Shown here one piece after another: positions 1-9,926 of a stretch of DNA of 25,355 nt (positions are counted from its first letter, which is position 1; the number at the start of each line of letters is the position of its first letter). Both the position numbers and the translations under genes were made by a program. Below the pieces are notes generated by a model. It was not told where the DNA came from, ran no database searches, and worked only from the letters and a program-made list of their open reading frames with translations. Source of the DNA: a virus; IMG/VR virus record IMGVR_UViG_3300017708_000169, positions 1-25,355 of that record. One strand, written 5' to 3'.

Positions 1-1
1 A

Positions 2-3000
2 CGCGCACTTATACAGGGTGGTATGGAGGGCGCACAAGAAGCAGCGGCAAACGTACTACAGAACCTTATAGAACAGGGGTATAATCTAGAACAAGAACTT
101 GGAGAGGGTAACCTAGAAGCAGCAGGTTATGGTGGAGCCGCAGGTGGTACTGTGCAGTTATTGGTTGACCTAGTAAGACCCGGACGAGCGCGTGGCACTG
201 TTAGCTTTGACGAAACTATTGGAGGCTCCACTGCTTCGGCAAGTGGTCAAGGGAGAGATACAGAACAGACTGAACTTGAAGGTGTATTACAAAACATTTT
301 AGAACAAAATCAAGGAGCGGCAGATGCAACTGATACCACTGATACCACCGCAGATGATGCTGACAGCGCAGGAACTGGAACAGGCGATGGAAGTGGTGAA
401 TCTAGCGTGGCTGGAGGCGAAGGGGTTGGAAGTGGAGCTGAGAGTACCGAAAGCATTGTACCACCTGACGATGGACCAGTGGGAGGAGGTGTGTTGCCTA
501 CTGATGGTGCTACAGACACAACAGGAGATAGCGCAGATACACTAGCCGCACGAGCAATCGCTAACGACCCAGAAGTTTTAGAGCAAAGCGAAGATTTTAT
601 ACGTGAGGAGCTAGATGCAAAATACTCCCCAGAGATTATAGATGCAATAATAGCAAGACGCCGTTTATCAGGTGTGCCAACTGGAGGTGTAAAATCAGAT
701 ACACTAGCCGAACAGGTAAAAATTCAGTCTAAAGTACAAAGTGTAGAAGAAAAATCCAAAGAGGAAGAGGCCACAGAGGAAGAAGCCACAGAGGAAGAAG
801 CCACAGACGAATCTGTAGATATGAGTGGTCTGGTTGGTAAGAAAGACGATGCAGAGTTAGTGTCATCTAATGAAGCAACTACAGACAAGTCTGAGGCTAA
901 AGATGGACCTGCCCCTGCAGCGGCGGGTAAGGTAGATAAAAAGAATAGCTTTAATGAGATAACAACAAATACCCTACTGTCACAGGCGACAACCATCAAT
1001 GGTCCACAAGGCACTAGGTTCATAGACCCCAACGACCCTGCAGGATTACAGAATGATCTGATAATGCAACAAGCAGAACGTGATGTTCTTGTTGGTAAGT
1101 TCGCGGGGTGGAAACAGAAAAACCCAGAACTAGGGGCTTTCCATGATGAACTTGTTGGTGACAGAGAAGCGTCAAGCCTAGAAAACTATCTTGATACAAA
1201 AGATCTCGTAACCCTTAATAGATTATCAAGAAAATACGAACGGCAAAACGACCCTGATGAGGTTGCTCTAACATCTGAAGAACAAGCCGCGTTTACTTTC
1301 TTTGAGAGGTTTGAACGACCTGAGACAGCTTTAGATGAGATAGCCTCACGCACACAGATAAGAGTAGGTGATACTGCACCTGCGGCTGTAGGTGGGACAC
1401 TTGGGGGGATGTCGATAACTAAGGAATCTGGTGAGGGCCAAGCTGCCCGTGCCGCTGCGTTTGCAGAGCCTTTTGATCAAGACACAGCAAAATTAGCAGA
1501 GAAGTGGGTTACTAGTAACCTGTCTCCAGAAGCTACTAAGCGTTACAACGAACAGAAAGCTGACGTACAAGAACGTCTAAACCCAAAAAGTCGTAAGCAG
1601 TATAAGATTAAAACAAAACTACAGGATGTAGATCCTAGACCTGTTGGTCGTGATCCTGAGACAGCAGCAGCACAGGCTGAATGGGATACTCAGTTCGCAG
1701 ACGCGTACACTAGAGATGGTAAACCCAAGCCTACGCAAGCCGAAGCAATGGCAGCTAGAGTAAAGAAAGACGAGGCAGACGCAAAAGAGACTTTAAACGA
1801 TCAGTTAGAAAGAGAGCAAGTAGAACAAGAAAGACAAGAAAGACTAGCAACTGGTATCTCATTACCTTCAGAAATAGAAGGACTAAGCACAGACGTAGTA
1901 GATTTAGATACAGAGTCTGCGCTATCTAAACTAGACAGGACAGAGTTTCTTACGAAAGCAGAGGAGCGTTCATTAAATTTTAAGACTGCTAACAGAGCTA
2001 ATGACGAAAACGCTCTTCGTGCGATGGAAAAGCTAGAGTTTAGAAGAAACTCTATGCGAGCAAAGATCAGAGAAGACCAAAATTTAATAGCAAGTTTATA
2101 CGGAGAAGGACTTACCTATGAAGACCTAACTCAGGACAGAGACGGCTCTCTAGGTCTTCCAGACTTGTTTAATAAGAAAGATGCTCTCTTCACTCAATTT
2201 GTTACGGATCGAAATCGACCTTTAGATCCTACAGTCATGACTATGTTAGAGGATAACAACTTAGCCGATGCACTAAGACGATATGCTGCAGATGCAGATC
2301 CCGCTTCTAGAATGTTTGCAAAAACTTTTGCTAAGTACGCAGGGAACACGCAGGTGCGTTTTGAAGATAAAGGCGAACAGATAGCAGGGTTATTTACTCC
2401 TAGAACAAACACAATAACATTTAACACCAACGTACCAACGACAGAACACACACTCCTACATGAAGCGGGTCACGCTGTTATGTCTTCGTATATAGCAAAC
2501 AACCCGCAAGCCGCACCTGTGCAGACACTTCGTAAGATATATAACGATGTCAAAGAAGCCTTCCCTAGTGCCTATAACTTTGATGAGTTTGTTGCTGAAT
2601 TACCTTCGAACCAACAGATGCGGTCTACTCTGTCTGAACTACTAGACCCCAACAGATACGGCACAGCCTATCAAAGACTTCTAGAGGCAGTGCGCCGTAT
2701 ATTTCAAAAGATTGGGTTTGAACTTGGTGGTAAGCCTCCAGTACAAAAGTCCCTATTAGAAATAATAGATCCACTTGTATATAAGCTTATGGAACCTTCA
2801 CCGAATTTTAGAGATGCTGCTCCATTGTTTCAGATTGCTCACAACCCCAATGCAGTAGATCAACTATTCCAAGACGCAACGACAAACAATCCTGTGTTTG
2901 ATGAAACAGCGTATAACAAGTTCGAAGAGTTGACAAAACAGACACCCAAAGACTGGAGTCAAGATAAGCTAGGTACGGTGAAGAGTTGGATACTCAAGGG

Positions 3001-5851
3001 CACTCCTCTACATTACGTTACAAGAATGGCTGAGAAGTTCTCACCTAGTGCAGCAAATATAAATACTCTAGTAAACCAGTCAGGCGGGGAACTACAGTCG
3101 GGCTATGATAAAGTAAATCAAGTAAATGATGGGATTGTTAAGTGGGCTAACAAGTCTAGTAAAAAGAATATAGCTGCATGGAACCGTTTAAATAACATAG
3201 GTACTTCCTATCAAGTAAATCCCGCGCTCTCAGAGACAGAAGCTAGGGGTAAGTACGCTCCTGATGTGTATAAAGTATATGAGATAGTACGAAAAGATTA
3301 TAAGAGACTACAACGCGTAGATAGGGGTGAGCCTATACGTCTCTACCACCAGTCTCAGAATATGTTTAAAGGCTTAGTAGAAGATGTCATTAATGCTGTA
3401 GACACACGCCTAGAGGCATCTGGCGTACCAGAACAATCTAGGACTGCTATACGAGATACTTTCTACACTAACCTAATAAAAAAAGGTAAGTTAGAGCCTT
3501 ATACTCCATTGCAGCGTGAACCCGGCGATTATTGGTTATCTCTTAATGCTATCGACCCGGTAACAGGGCGCATAGAAAGGTACACAGACTCGTTCCAAGG
3601 AGAACAGGCCAGAGATCGAGCTAGAGAAGTCATAGTAGCAGACGCTAGACAAAACATACTAAACGCTCCAGAGGGTTCTAGCGCAAGGATTGCTCTTGAA
3701 TCTCGCACTCAAGGTATGTCTCAGATGTCTGAGACAGATGCACTAAACGATATACTTGCTGTAGAATCTACACAAGAACTAGACGCTACAAGTTTTATGA
3801 GACGTGCACCAAACGCATCTTTTGTCAACGAATTAATGTCCAAGCTAGAAGGCAGCGGCGAGCTATCTGCTGATACAAAGAACGAGATAGCTGATGTCAT
3901 ACTTAAAACATTACCTGAAACATCGTACTTACAATCGTTTAGGATGCGTAAGGGTGGTGACCTTATCAAAGCGCGTATGGGGTACAATGAAGACTCTATA
4001 AAGGCTATTGCGGATCGCTCTAGGTCTCTAATACGACAGACTGTTAACATAAAATATAAAGCAAAGATGCAGCAAGCACTTAGCAAAGTTGAACAAGAAA
4101 TGAACGAGAGCGGTGGTAACCGTATAAATAAGAACGAACTACTTAACTCTCTACGCAATACTGTAAGCGATGGTCCAATACCTGAACGTAGTAAAACTTC
4201 TAGGGCTTTAACAGGTATTGGGTTTAATATGACACTCGGTATGAACATATCAGGTGGGCTTGTTAATTTGACACAAATACCACTAGTTACTCTTCCATAC
4301 CTTGGCGCTAAATACGGGTATCCAACCACTATGAGAGGTATAAAAGGTGCTATGTCTCTTATGAAAAATAGTGGCGGCACTCGTACAATTATGGGCTACG
4401 GCACAGATGCCAACAATCAACCTATTGAGACTGAAGTAGGCTCGGGGTACTCGATAAGTAACGTGGACCCTAGAAACTTAACAAACACACAGAGACGTAT
4501 CCTTAACAAGCAAGATGTAACCCCAGAAGAGCTGCAAGTGTTCATAGATACTGGCGTAGATCTAGGACAGTTTAAAAGATCTCTTGATCATGAGATATTA
4601 GACGTAGATAGGATGGGAGGGTTCTGGTCTAAGTTCAATAAGTTTTCTGGGTTTATTCAACACCATACCGAACGTGTGAACAGAGAAGCGGCTTTGTATG
4701 CCGCATTCCGTGGAGGTTTACGTAAATTATCTCCAGAGCAGAGAGCCAACCCCGACTTAGTACTCAAAGCCGCACAGAATGCAGTCTATGACACAGAAAC
4801 TACAAACGGTGGCTTATCCGCTGCCGCTGCTCCCGAACTTGGTAGAAAAAATATAGGCGCAGTTATCTTCATGTATAAGCGATACGGTGTATCGATGATC
4901 GGTATGCTTACTGAAATGGTCATGAAGATAACAAAAGGCTCCCCTGCGGATAGGCGTCTGGCGTTGTTTCAACTAGCAGGTATTTATGGATCGTCTGGTA
5001 TCTTGGCAGGGGTATACGGTATGCCCGGGTTTGGGTTAGTAACAACAGCTATAGACACGGCTATGGCTGCTATGGGAATGGACCCCGGCGGAGAGGATGA
5101 CGATGCGAAGACAATGGTACGTGCCTACCTACATGATGGAGTATACAGAGGAGGGGTAAACTATTTTACAGGTGTTAATATATCTTCTCGTGTTGGACTT
5201 AGTGAGCTAATATATAGAGACTCTATGATGGACAGAGATTGGCCTCTGTTGTTTAGGGCAGCAGAACAACTTGGTGGTCCTGTTATAGGCATAGCCCTAA
5301 ATACAGAACGTGGGTTAAACCAAATACTAGAAGGTGCTGCTGACGGAGACATGAATAAGCTAAGACGTGGTGTAGAGACTATATCTCCCGCAGCTATAAA
5401 GAATATGCAGAAAGCGGCTAGATTTGCACAAGATGGCGGTGCGTATACTATGGATGGTAAACCAATCGTTCAGGATATTGCGGATGGGCATTTGGTTGCT
5501 CAATTCCTTGGATTTAGCCCTGCATCGTATTCCGCGCAAATGGCGACAAATTCACAAACTATGAGGCTACAGAAAGCTATACTTAGAAAGAGAAGAAGTA
5601 TCTATAACATGTATGCTAGAGCGTATTTTGATGGAGATGTTAGTGGTTTGCAAAGGGCAGCAGAAAGAATAGCAGAATATAATCAACGCTATCCGGGGTA
5701 TCCAATTCTACAAGACAACCTAGAGAAGTCTATACGTGGTAGAATACGTCAACGCACCGGGGCGTACAATGGCCTCACTTTAAACCCAAGATTAAGGAAT
5801 ATATTGGTAGAACAGGCTGAAAGATACGGAGATCCAACTATCTTTGATTAG
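2..5851 (+). CDS. Giant polyvalent virion-type protein with zinc metallopeptidase motif (5' partial)
   Basis: The frame is open to the left window edge. The Met at 23 is probably internal, because the seven upstream codons read on as protein, so the true start lies outside. Numbered from that Met, the visible part is 1942 aa. Residues about 90-170 are a Gly/Ser/Thr/Asp-rich linker, and 247-261 carry a three-fold acidic repeat. HEAGH at 813-817 is an HExxH zinc-protease signature preceded by an acidic, coiled-coil-rich region. Glycine-rich hydrophobic stretches occur near 1398-1432 and 1645-1685. A basic C-terminal region with KRRSIYNMYARAYFDGD resembles the tails of large phage polyvalent (PLxRFG-like) proteins. 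Known polyvalent proteins are packed in the virion and ejected with the DNA. Role inferred: ejected internal protein with a protease domain and membrane-active segments. It is the last gene of the plus-strand late block. Domain assignment is by motif only. Confidence 0.85.
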   Translation, partial: RALIQGGMEGAQEAAANVLQNLIEQGYNLEQELGEGNLEAAGYGGAAGGTVQLLVDLVRPGRARGTVSFDETIGGSTASASGQGRDTEQTELEGVLQNILEQNQGAADATDTTDTTADDADSAGTGTGDGSGESSVAGGEGVGSGAESTESIVPPDDGPVGGGVLPTDGATDTTGDSADTLAARAIANDPEVLEQSEDFIREELDAKYSPEIIDAIIARRRLSGVPTGGVKSDTLAEQVKIQSKVQSVEEKSKEEEATEEEATEEEATDESVDMSGLVGKKDDAELVSSNEATTDKSEAKDGPAPAAAGKVDKKNSFNEITTNTLLSQATTINGPQGTRFIDPNDPAGLQNDLIMQQAERDVLVGKFAGWKQKNPELGAFHDELVGDREASSLENYLDTKDLVTLNRLSRKYERQNDPDEVALTSEEQAAFTFFERFERPETALDEIASRTQIRVGDTAPAAVGGTLGGMSITKESGEGQAARAAAFAEPFDQDTAKLAEKWVTSNLSPEATKRYNEQKADVQERLNPKSRKQYKIKTKLQDVDPRPVGRDPETAAAQAEWDTQFADAYTRDGKPKPTQAEAMAARVKKDEADAKETLNDQLEREQVEQERQERLATGISLPSEIEGLSTDVVDLDTESALSKLDRTEFLTKAEERSLNFKTANRANDENALRAMEKLEFRRNSMRAKIREDQNLIASLYGEGLTYEDLTQDRDGSLGLPDLFNKKDALFTQFVTDRNRPLDPTVMTMLEDNNLADALRRYAADADPASRMFAKTFAKYAGNTQVRFEDKGEQIAGLFTPRTNTITFNTNVPTTEHTLLHEAGHAVMSSYIANNPQAAPVQTLRKIYNDVKEAFPSAYNFDEFVAELPSNQQMRSTLSELLDPNRYGTAYQRLLEAVRRIFQKIGFELGGKPPVQKSLLEIIDPLVYKLMEPSPNFRDAAPLFQIAHNPNAVDQLFQDATTNNPVFDETAYNKFEELTKQTPKDWSQDKLGTVKSWILKGTPLHYVTRMAEKFSPSAANINTLVNQSGGELQSGYDKVNQVNDGIVKWANKSSKKNIAAWNRLNNIGTSYQVNPALSETEARGKYAPDVYKVYEIVRKDYKRLQRVDRGEPIRLYHQSQNMFKGLVEDVINAVDTRLEASGVPEQSRTAIRDTFYTNLIKKGKLEPYTPLQREPGDYWLSLNAIDPVTGRIERYTDSFQGEQARDRAREVIVADARQNILNAPEGSSARIALESRTQGMSQMSETDALNDILAVESTQELDATSFMRRAPNASFVNELMSKLEGSGELSADTKNEIADVILKTLPETSYLQSFRMRKGGDLIKARMGYNEDSIKAIADRSRSLIRQTVNIKYKAKMQQALSKVEQEMNESGGNRINKNELLNSLRNTVSDGPIPERSKTSRALTGIGFNMTLGMNISGGLVNLTQIPLVTLPYLGAKYGYPTTMRGIKGAMSLMKNSGGTRTIMGYGTDANNQPIETEVGSGYSISNVDPRNLTNTQRRILNKQDVTPEELQVFIDTGVDLGQFKRSLDHEILDVDRMGGFWSKFNKFSGFIQHHTERVNREAALYAAFRGGLRKLSPEQRANPDLVLKAAQNAVYDTETTNGGLSAAAAPELGRKNIGAVIFMYKRYGVSMIGMLTEMVMKITKGSPADRRLALFQLAGIYGSSGILAGVYGMPGFGLVTTAIDTAMAAMGMDPGGEDDDAKTMVRAYLHDGVYRGGVNYFTGVNISSRVGLSELIYRDSMMDRDWPLLFRAAEQLGGPVIGIALNTERGLNQILEGAADGDMNKLRRGVETISPAAIKNMQKAARFAQDGGAYTMDGKPIVQDIADGHLVAQFLGFSPASYSAQMATNSQTMRLQKAILRKRRSIYNMYARAYFDGDVSGLQRAAERIAEYNQRYPGYPILQDNLEKSIRGRIRQRTGAYNGLTLNPRLRNILVEQAERYGDPTIFD
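761..805 (+). repeat. Three tandem 15-bp repeats in the giant gene
   Basis: GAGGAAGARGCCACA occurs three times in a row and encodes EEEAT three times inside the giant polyvalent protein. The second and third units are identical; the first differs by one silent base. The repeat lies in an acidic low-complexity linker and is likely to vary in copy number between relatives. Confidence 0.9.
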
Positions 5852-5877
5852 AAAAAAACCCCTACATAAAGTAGGGG
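5852..5877 (-). terminator. Intrinsic terminator of the minus-strand early block
   Basis: On the minus strand a CCCCTAC stem, TTTAT loop and GTAGGGG stem are followed by seven T. This is a classic rho-independent terminator for leftward transcription. It lies directly after the stop codon of the convergent plus-strand giant gene, so it stops early transcripts from running antisense into the late gene. It lacks a T-run on the plus strand. Confidence 0.88.
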
Positions 5878-5947
5878 CTAGTGTTGGGAGAACAATCTAT
5901 AGCGCGAATCTATGTATAGAATACTATATCTTGTATACTTCCCTGTA

Positions 5948-6175
5948 TCATGTAGTTCTCCAAATACGCAAGCCTAATTTACCATCTTCTTCTAAAACTC
6001 GCGTTTCTATCTCCCAGTATTTCATTTTTGCAACATTCTTGGCCTGTTCTTTTGCTTTTTCTGTGTTCACGCAGGGTATAAATACAGAGTAACCTACCGC
6101 CATTTCTTCCCAGTTGACGCTTATACCAACGCCATCTGGGTTCAAGTCATCTATTTTAAGTACTTTCTGGTTCAT
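5948..6175 (-). CDS. Small protein of unknown function (75 aa)
   Basis: No family is recognised. The product has 75 aa, with a mixed charged N-terminal half and a Lys/Glu-rich helix-like stretch (TEKAKEQAKNVAKMKYWEI) in the middle. The ATG at 6175 was chosen over an upstream TTG at 6187. It overlaps the 3' end of the primase-helicase gene by 20 bp, and no clear Shine-Dalgarno sequence precedes it, so translation probably depends on coupling to that gene. It is the last gene of the leftward block, ending about 70 bp before the intrinsic terminator at 5852-5877. Confidence 0.65.
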   Translation of the reverse strand: MNQKVLKIDDLNPDGVGISVNWEEMAVGYSVFIPCVNTEKAKEQAKNVAKMKYWEIETRVLEEDGKLGLRIWRTT

Positions 6176-8933
6176 TTGCGCTATCAATACTAAAGTCTAA
6201 TTCAAGTGCTTTGCACGGTGGGATGTCAAACTTTGTACCCTTACCAAATCGCACGACTACGTTTGACTTCGCGTTCATGTCTGCCTTTAAATTTTTGACA
6301 AGCTCTGCGTAGTTTAGCTGCTGTTTAGCGCACCACTCTCGTAACGGTGTCGGACGAATGTATAACTTTCTTCTATCTGTCTCGTACCGTGCAACCAGAG
6401 ATCGTGGGTTAAATTCAGGTATGACTATCTCTTCTACACCGTCACTTCTCTTATCCTGACTACTCCTTATGTGTAGAATATTACTCCAATGCTCTGCAAT
6501 AAAGTCATTCATAGTTTCAGTCACAGACGAGCCTATATCATTTACAGTATTACGCTGCTTTCGTAACAAGTCTACGATCCAGTCAAACTGTTTGTCCATA
6601 GGGTAATCTACAATACCTAACTTAGATGCTATAAGAAGTCCTACCATAGATGCCGAACACCCCGCGCTCCAGAACCTGTTCTCGGAAGTAAGCCCCGCTG
6701 CTTCGTCTATTCTCTGTCTAGCTTGTTGCATGAGGCCACGTACAGTAGCTTTGTTAGCTATCACCCACTGCACGTATTCTTCAGCAAACCACCCATAGTT
6801 CTTCTTTACATCTTCAAACAAAGCGTCTGTAACAATCTTTAGCTTTGGATCAGGCTTGATCATACTAGGTACGTCTATCTCTAGTAACCGTTGCATTTCT
6901 GCTTTGGGTTCGGCCTTACCCTGCCTAAGTAATTCCCATGCACTTGTGTTAGCTGACGAAACACTAAGCAACTCCCACGGTCTACCTCTTGTCCTTTCTT
7001 GGTTTCCATTGACAGCCAATCTGTTCTTTTGTCTACCGCCAGATAGTTGATACACAAACTTAGAGAACTCTAGTCCTGTTATGTTTGTCATCTCATCCAT
7101 AGACAGCAGTATGTTATGTAAGACTTCTCCACGGTTCATCATAGCGTTGTAGGTATCGTCTCTCTGGTTCATCAAAAGTTCGGGGTGACCCCATACAGAT
7201 AACGCCATCATCTGAGCCGTGGTCTTACCTACCCCTGTGCCACCAAACAAATGAACCAACATACTATTTATGCCTGTCATAGGCATCAAAGCAGTACCAA
7301 AGCCCATACCAATAATAAACCTGTGCAACTCAAATCCGTCTTGGTTGTAGAAGTTAAACAGTTCTTTCTGTCTATCGGCAGTACCTGCAGGGACAAATGC
7401 ACCTACTAACCCTGAAGTTTTTGCAGATGGTGGACTAAACTTTATATCTGTTTCTACCACCAGTCGGTCGCCCAGTACGAACTCCTCTAGTGTATCATCA
7501 GTCCATCCAAATTGTTGGTGCGCTTTATCAGCCGCCCCTTGTGCCTGTAATTCATCAACCCATCTCATAGAATACTCCATTAATAATTTTAATCCTGCGC
7601 CCATAGATGTAACTCCCTGTGCAGACATGTGCTTGCGAAACTCTTCAGTAGACGACACAGAAGCTAACGGTATGCTAAACTCTCTTACGCCATCTTTAGG
7701 TAGCTTCAGTTTATACACAGCTATCTCTCCCTGATCAGGGTCGTGCAGCCGTTTCGTTATAAAGAGATCGTTTTTGTATATCTCTAAATCTTCTGGATTA
7801 CCTTCAGCATCTTGTACTCTTTTATATACGCCACCGTTCTTACCCCTGAAGTACGGGGCAGGGTACGTGGGCATATCTGGCTCTGGCTCTGCCTCTACTA
7901 TATACTCTCCAAGATCTATCGGTGATCGTATCTTACCCCAGTGTGGGCAGCTACCGCATACATATGGACGCCTATCGTCAAAGGTAATACAGGTGTGTCT
8001 GTGACTAATACCTTCAAGCTTCTTCTGTAGCATCTCTTCATCAAAGTCAGGATGCTCATCAGATATGGCCTTTGTCGCATACGCTGCATCTGTACAGTGT
8101 TTGGCTATAGACAGCCCCGATACCCATAAAGGTTCATCGACAAGTGATTGATACGATGCAATGTAACCTAACTGACTACACCCCACATTATCCATTGTCT
8201 TATGCATGATAGTCTCAAACAGGTATTCTTTATTACTCTTATGTGGGACAAATGCTTCTGCCGAACCAAACGTATACGCTTCGTTTGTCTTATCCTCTTC
8301 ATCTGGCGCAAGCGTACTGCTAAAACTTTCAAGAGAGGTTAACTCAGTACCATCTCCATACACAATTACTTCTTTAGGTGTATCGCTCTTATGATTATGT
8401 GTTGCGGGTATACGTAAAATACTAGCGGCATCGGACGTACGAACCGGATCGGCCCTAAGTCCTAGACTCCTACAGACACGTTTGAGTTTGTTAGCTACTG
8501 GCTCCCACTCCTCACGGGACACAGGATTATCTAAAGGCCAATATACATGTACCCCGTTTCCCGAGTTGACTAGTATAGGTTCAGGTAGACAAGTCTCTGC
8601 AAGAAACTCTTGTAGTGCGTCCACTGCCGCCTCTTGTGATGGGTAATCTTTTTTCTCACCACAGTCTAAATCTAGGAAGAAAGAACGCATCTCTTGTACG
8701 TTGCTTTGTTCTCTACCAAGCACCATCTCCGGTGATTTTTGCTCACCCGCTTCTTTATAGGTAGCTAGTGCATAGTATATATCATAACCGTCTGTGTCAT
8801 ACTCATACGCAGCGGTCTCTAATTCTTCTACAGTTTTGTAGAACTGCTGTACTCTTTTGTTTCCTTTGAACCCCCAAGCACAGTATAGTCCATTATCTCC
8901 CAAAACTGACTTTAAAAAGTCTATTGTTTTCAT
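6156..8933 (-). CDS. Bifunctional primase-helicase (AEP-type primase + DUF927/D5-like ATPase)
   Basis: A 925-aa replication protein. The N-terminal part looks like an archaeo-eukaryotic primase: FFLDLD at 85-90 supplies the metal-binding acidic pair, and SGNGVHVYWPL at 124-134 matches the second AEP motif. Cys/His residues at about 315-331 (HTC...CGSCPH) suggest a zinc knuckle. The C-terminal half is a DUF927-like helicase domain with Walker A GGTGVGKTT at 564-572, Walker B LLSMDEMT at 609-616, a SANTS sensor at 650-654 and a candidate arginine finger near 681. Expected role: unwinding the fork and making primers for the phage polymerase. It lies after the SSB gene, separated by a hairpin at 8950-8982 that may lower its expression. 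The SD is weak (GAAAG before ATAATG). The fused primase and helicase resemble the arrangement of T7 gp4 but use different families. Confidence 0.88.
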   Translation of the reverse strand: MKTIDFLKSVLGDNGLYCAWGFKGNKRVQQFYKTVEELETAAYEYDTDGYDIYYALATYKEAGEQKSPEMVLGREQSNVQEMRSFFLDLDCGEKKDYPSQEAAVDALQEFLAETCLPEPILVNSGNGVHVYWPLDNPVSREEWEPVANKLKRVCRSLGLRADPVRTSDAASILRIPATHNHKSDTPKEVIVYGDGTELTSLESFSSTLAPDEEDKTNEAYTFGSAEAFVPHKSNKEYLFETIMHKTMDNVGCSQLGYIASYQSLVDEPLWVSGLSIAKHCTDAAYATKAISDEHPDFDEEMLQKKLEGISHRHTCITFDDRRPYVCGSCPHWGKIRSPIDLGEYIVEAEPEPDMPTYPAPYFRGKNGGVYKRVQDAEGNPEDLEIYKNDLFITKRLHDPDQGEIAVYKLKLPKDGVREFSIPLASVSSTEEFRKHMSAQGVTSMGAGLKLLMEYSMRWVDELQAQGAADKAHQQFGWTDDTLEEFVLGDRLVVETDIKFSPPSAKTSGLVGAFVPAGTADRQKELFNFYNQDGFELHRFIIGMGFGTALMPMTGINSMLVHLFGGTGVGKTTAQMMALSVWGHPELLMNQRDDTYNAMMNRGEVLHNILLSMDEMTNITGLEFSKFVYQLSGGRQKNRLAVNGNQERTRGRPWELLSVSSANTSAWELLRQGKAEPKAEMQRLLEIDVPSMIKPDPKLKIVTDALFEDVKKNYGWFAEEYVQWVIANKATVRGLMQQARQRIDEAAGLTSENRFWSAGCSASMVGLLIASKLGIVDYPMDKQFDWIVDLLRKQRNTVNDIGSSVTETMNDFIAEHWSNILHIRSSQDKRSDGVEEIVIPEFNPRSLVARYETDRRKLYIRPTPLREWCAKQQLNYAELVKNLKADMNAKSNVVVRFGKGTKFDIPPCKALELDFSIDSANEPEST

Positions 8934-8949
8934 TATGCTACTTTCAGGT

Positions 8950-8982
8950 AAAAACGGTGGACTCCCACCCGAAGCCCACCGT
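8950..8982 (-). terminator. Hairpin with T-run between SSB and primase-helicase genes
   Basis: On the minus strand ACGGTGG and CCACCGT form a stem with a 15-nt loop, followed directly by TTTT. It lies 14 bp past the SSB stop codon and 17 bp before the primase-helicase start. It looks like an intrinsic terminator or attenuator that lets abundant SSB be made with less primase-helicase. Confidence 0.65.
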
Positions 8983-8995
8983 GGTTGTGGTTAGT

Positions 8996-9718
8996 CTATT
9001 TTTTCTTGGTTCCCCATTTGTTGACTAATCCACTAAGGTCTTCTTCAGTTGCAGGAGCCGTAGCTTGCTCCTTAGACTTCATTTTAACGACCTTCTCTGG
9101 TTCCTTGACATCTTCCATACCGTCTTCGATTTCTGGAAGTGCGCCAAAGGATGGTGTGGTTTCTTTACCTGCAACGAAACCCCCCTCAACTTTTTTAAAC
9201 GGATTGTACGATTGACGCTCCGCAAGTTTAGTAACTTGAACCTGACGCAGTCTTAGAGACACACCGTAGTTCTCTTTAGTCATGGCATATGGTACAAACT
9301 CAACCATGATATTGACCGTGCTACCACTAGTAAGTTGAAAATCTTTTGGTAACAAATTAGCGTCAGCGTCAAACTGATCTGGCACAGGTACAACTCTGTT
9401 ACTGTACTGACCTTTGATATTAGCAGACCCTTCCCAAGTGCCTTCATCAGTCTCCTTAAATATATCAGTAGGAGCCTTTAGTTCTTCAGGCCAGTTTGGT
9501 CTACGACTGCCCGCATAGATCTTCTCCATACGTGTGTACAAGTCTTCAGCTACAGATTGCTCCATAATAAAGTTTACCTTGTACTGTGCGCCCGCATCGG
9601 TGGCTTTGCACTCGACCCAACCACCTTTCTCACCCGCTTTCTCATCGTATCGATACGTCTTATCGATCTTCGGGTACATTGCAGTTACGTCTGCGATTAT
9701 AAAAGTTTCATTCGCCAT
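8996..9718 (-). CDS. ssb: Single-stranded DNA-binding protein, DUF2815/gp2.5-like
   Basis: A 240-aa protein whose core matches the phage DUF2815-type ssDNA-binding family. It has an N-terminal beta-rich region, the segment SGSTVNIMVEFVPYA around 131-145, and YGVSLRLRQVQVTKL around 152-166, typical of the family's OB-fold end. It should coat single-stranded DNA during replication and recombination. An acidic stretch (EIEDGMEDVKEPE) occurs near 196-208, but the extreme C-terminus is basic (KWGTKKK). Most SSBs end in an acidic tail that contacts partner proteins. A strong AAGGAG lies 6 nt before the ATG. The start overlaps the preceding HTH gene by 11 bp, so the two are probably co-translated. 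A hairpin terminator or attenuator follows. Confidence 0.8.
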   Translation of the reverse strand: MANETFIIADVTAMYPKIDKTYRYDEKAGEKGGWVECKATDAGAQYKVNFIMEQSVAEDLYTRMEKIYAGSRRPNWPEELKAPTDIFKETDEGTWEGSANIKGQYSNRVVPVPDQFDADANLLPKDFQLTSGSTVNIMVEFVPYAMTKENYGVSLRLRQVQVTKLAERQSYNPFKKVEGGFVAGKETTPSFGALPEIEDGMEDVKEPEKVVKMKSKEQATAPATEEDLSGLVNKWGTKKK

Positions 9719-9926
9719 TCTGTTCTCCTTGGGTTAAATGCGCCTCTATGGACGCTAGATCATAGCGGATAGTTTCCTTTCCCGCCCTTATGTATGTACT
9801 CCGTGGGATACGTTCTTCTTTAACCCACAACCGTACAGTCGATGGTGAGACACCAAAGTACTCTGCTATTGTTGACGAATCAACATATTTCTTTTTAGAA
9901 TAATCAAACTCTAGTTTATCTGTCAT
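9708..9926 (-). CDS. Helix-turn-helix DNA-binding protein (MerR/excisionase-like, 72 aa)
   Basis: The 72-aa product carries a helix-turn-helix of the MerR/HTH_17 excisionase type: STIAEYFGVSPSTVRLWVKE at about 17-36, then a wing-like RAGKETIRYDLASIEAHL. Such small proteins act as excisionases or regulators. No integrase is visible here, so a regulatory role is more likely. The ATG overlaps the upstream 131-aa gene as ATGA, and AAGGAAG is the SD. Its 3' end overlaps the SSB start by 11 bp. It is one of two HTH proteins in the window that could recognise the dispersed 18-bp palindromes, although MerR-like excisionases often bind asymmetric sites. Confidence 0.85.
   Translation of the reverse strand: MTDKLEFDYSKKKYVDSSTIAEYFGVSPSTVRLWVKEERIPRSTYIRAGKETIRYDLASIEAHLTQGEQNGE

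Noticed and set aside
3721-4380. Minus-strand 219-aa open frame inside the giant gene
   Set aside because: It is antisense to a clearly coding frame and rich in Ser/Leu/Ile as typical for a shadow frame; no SD was seen.
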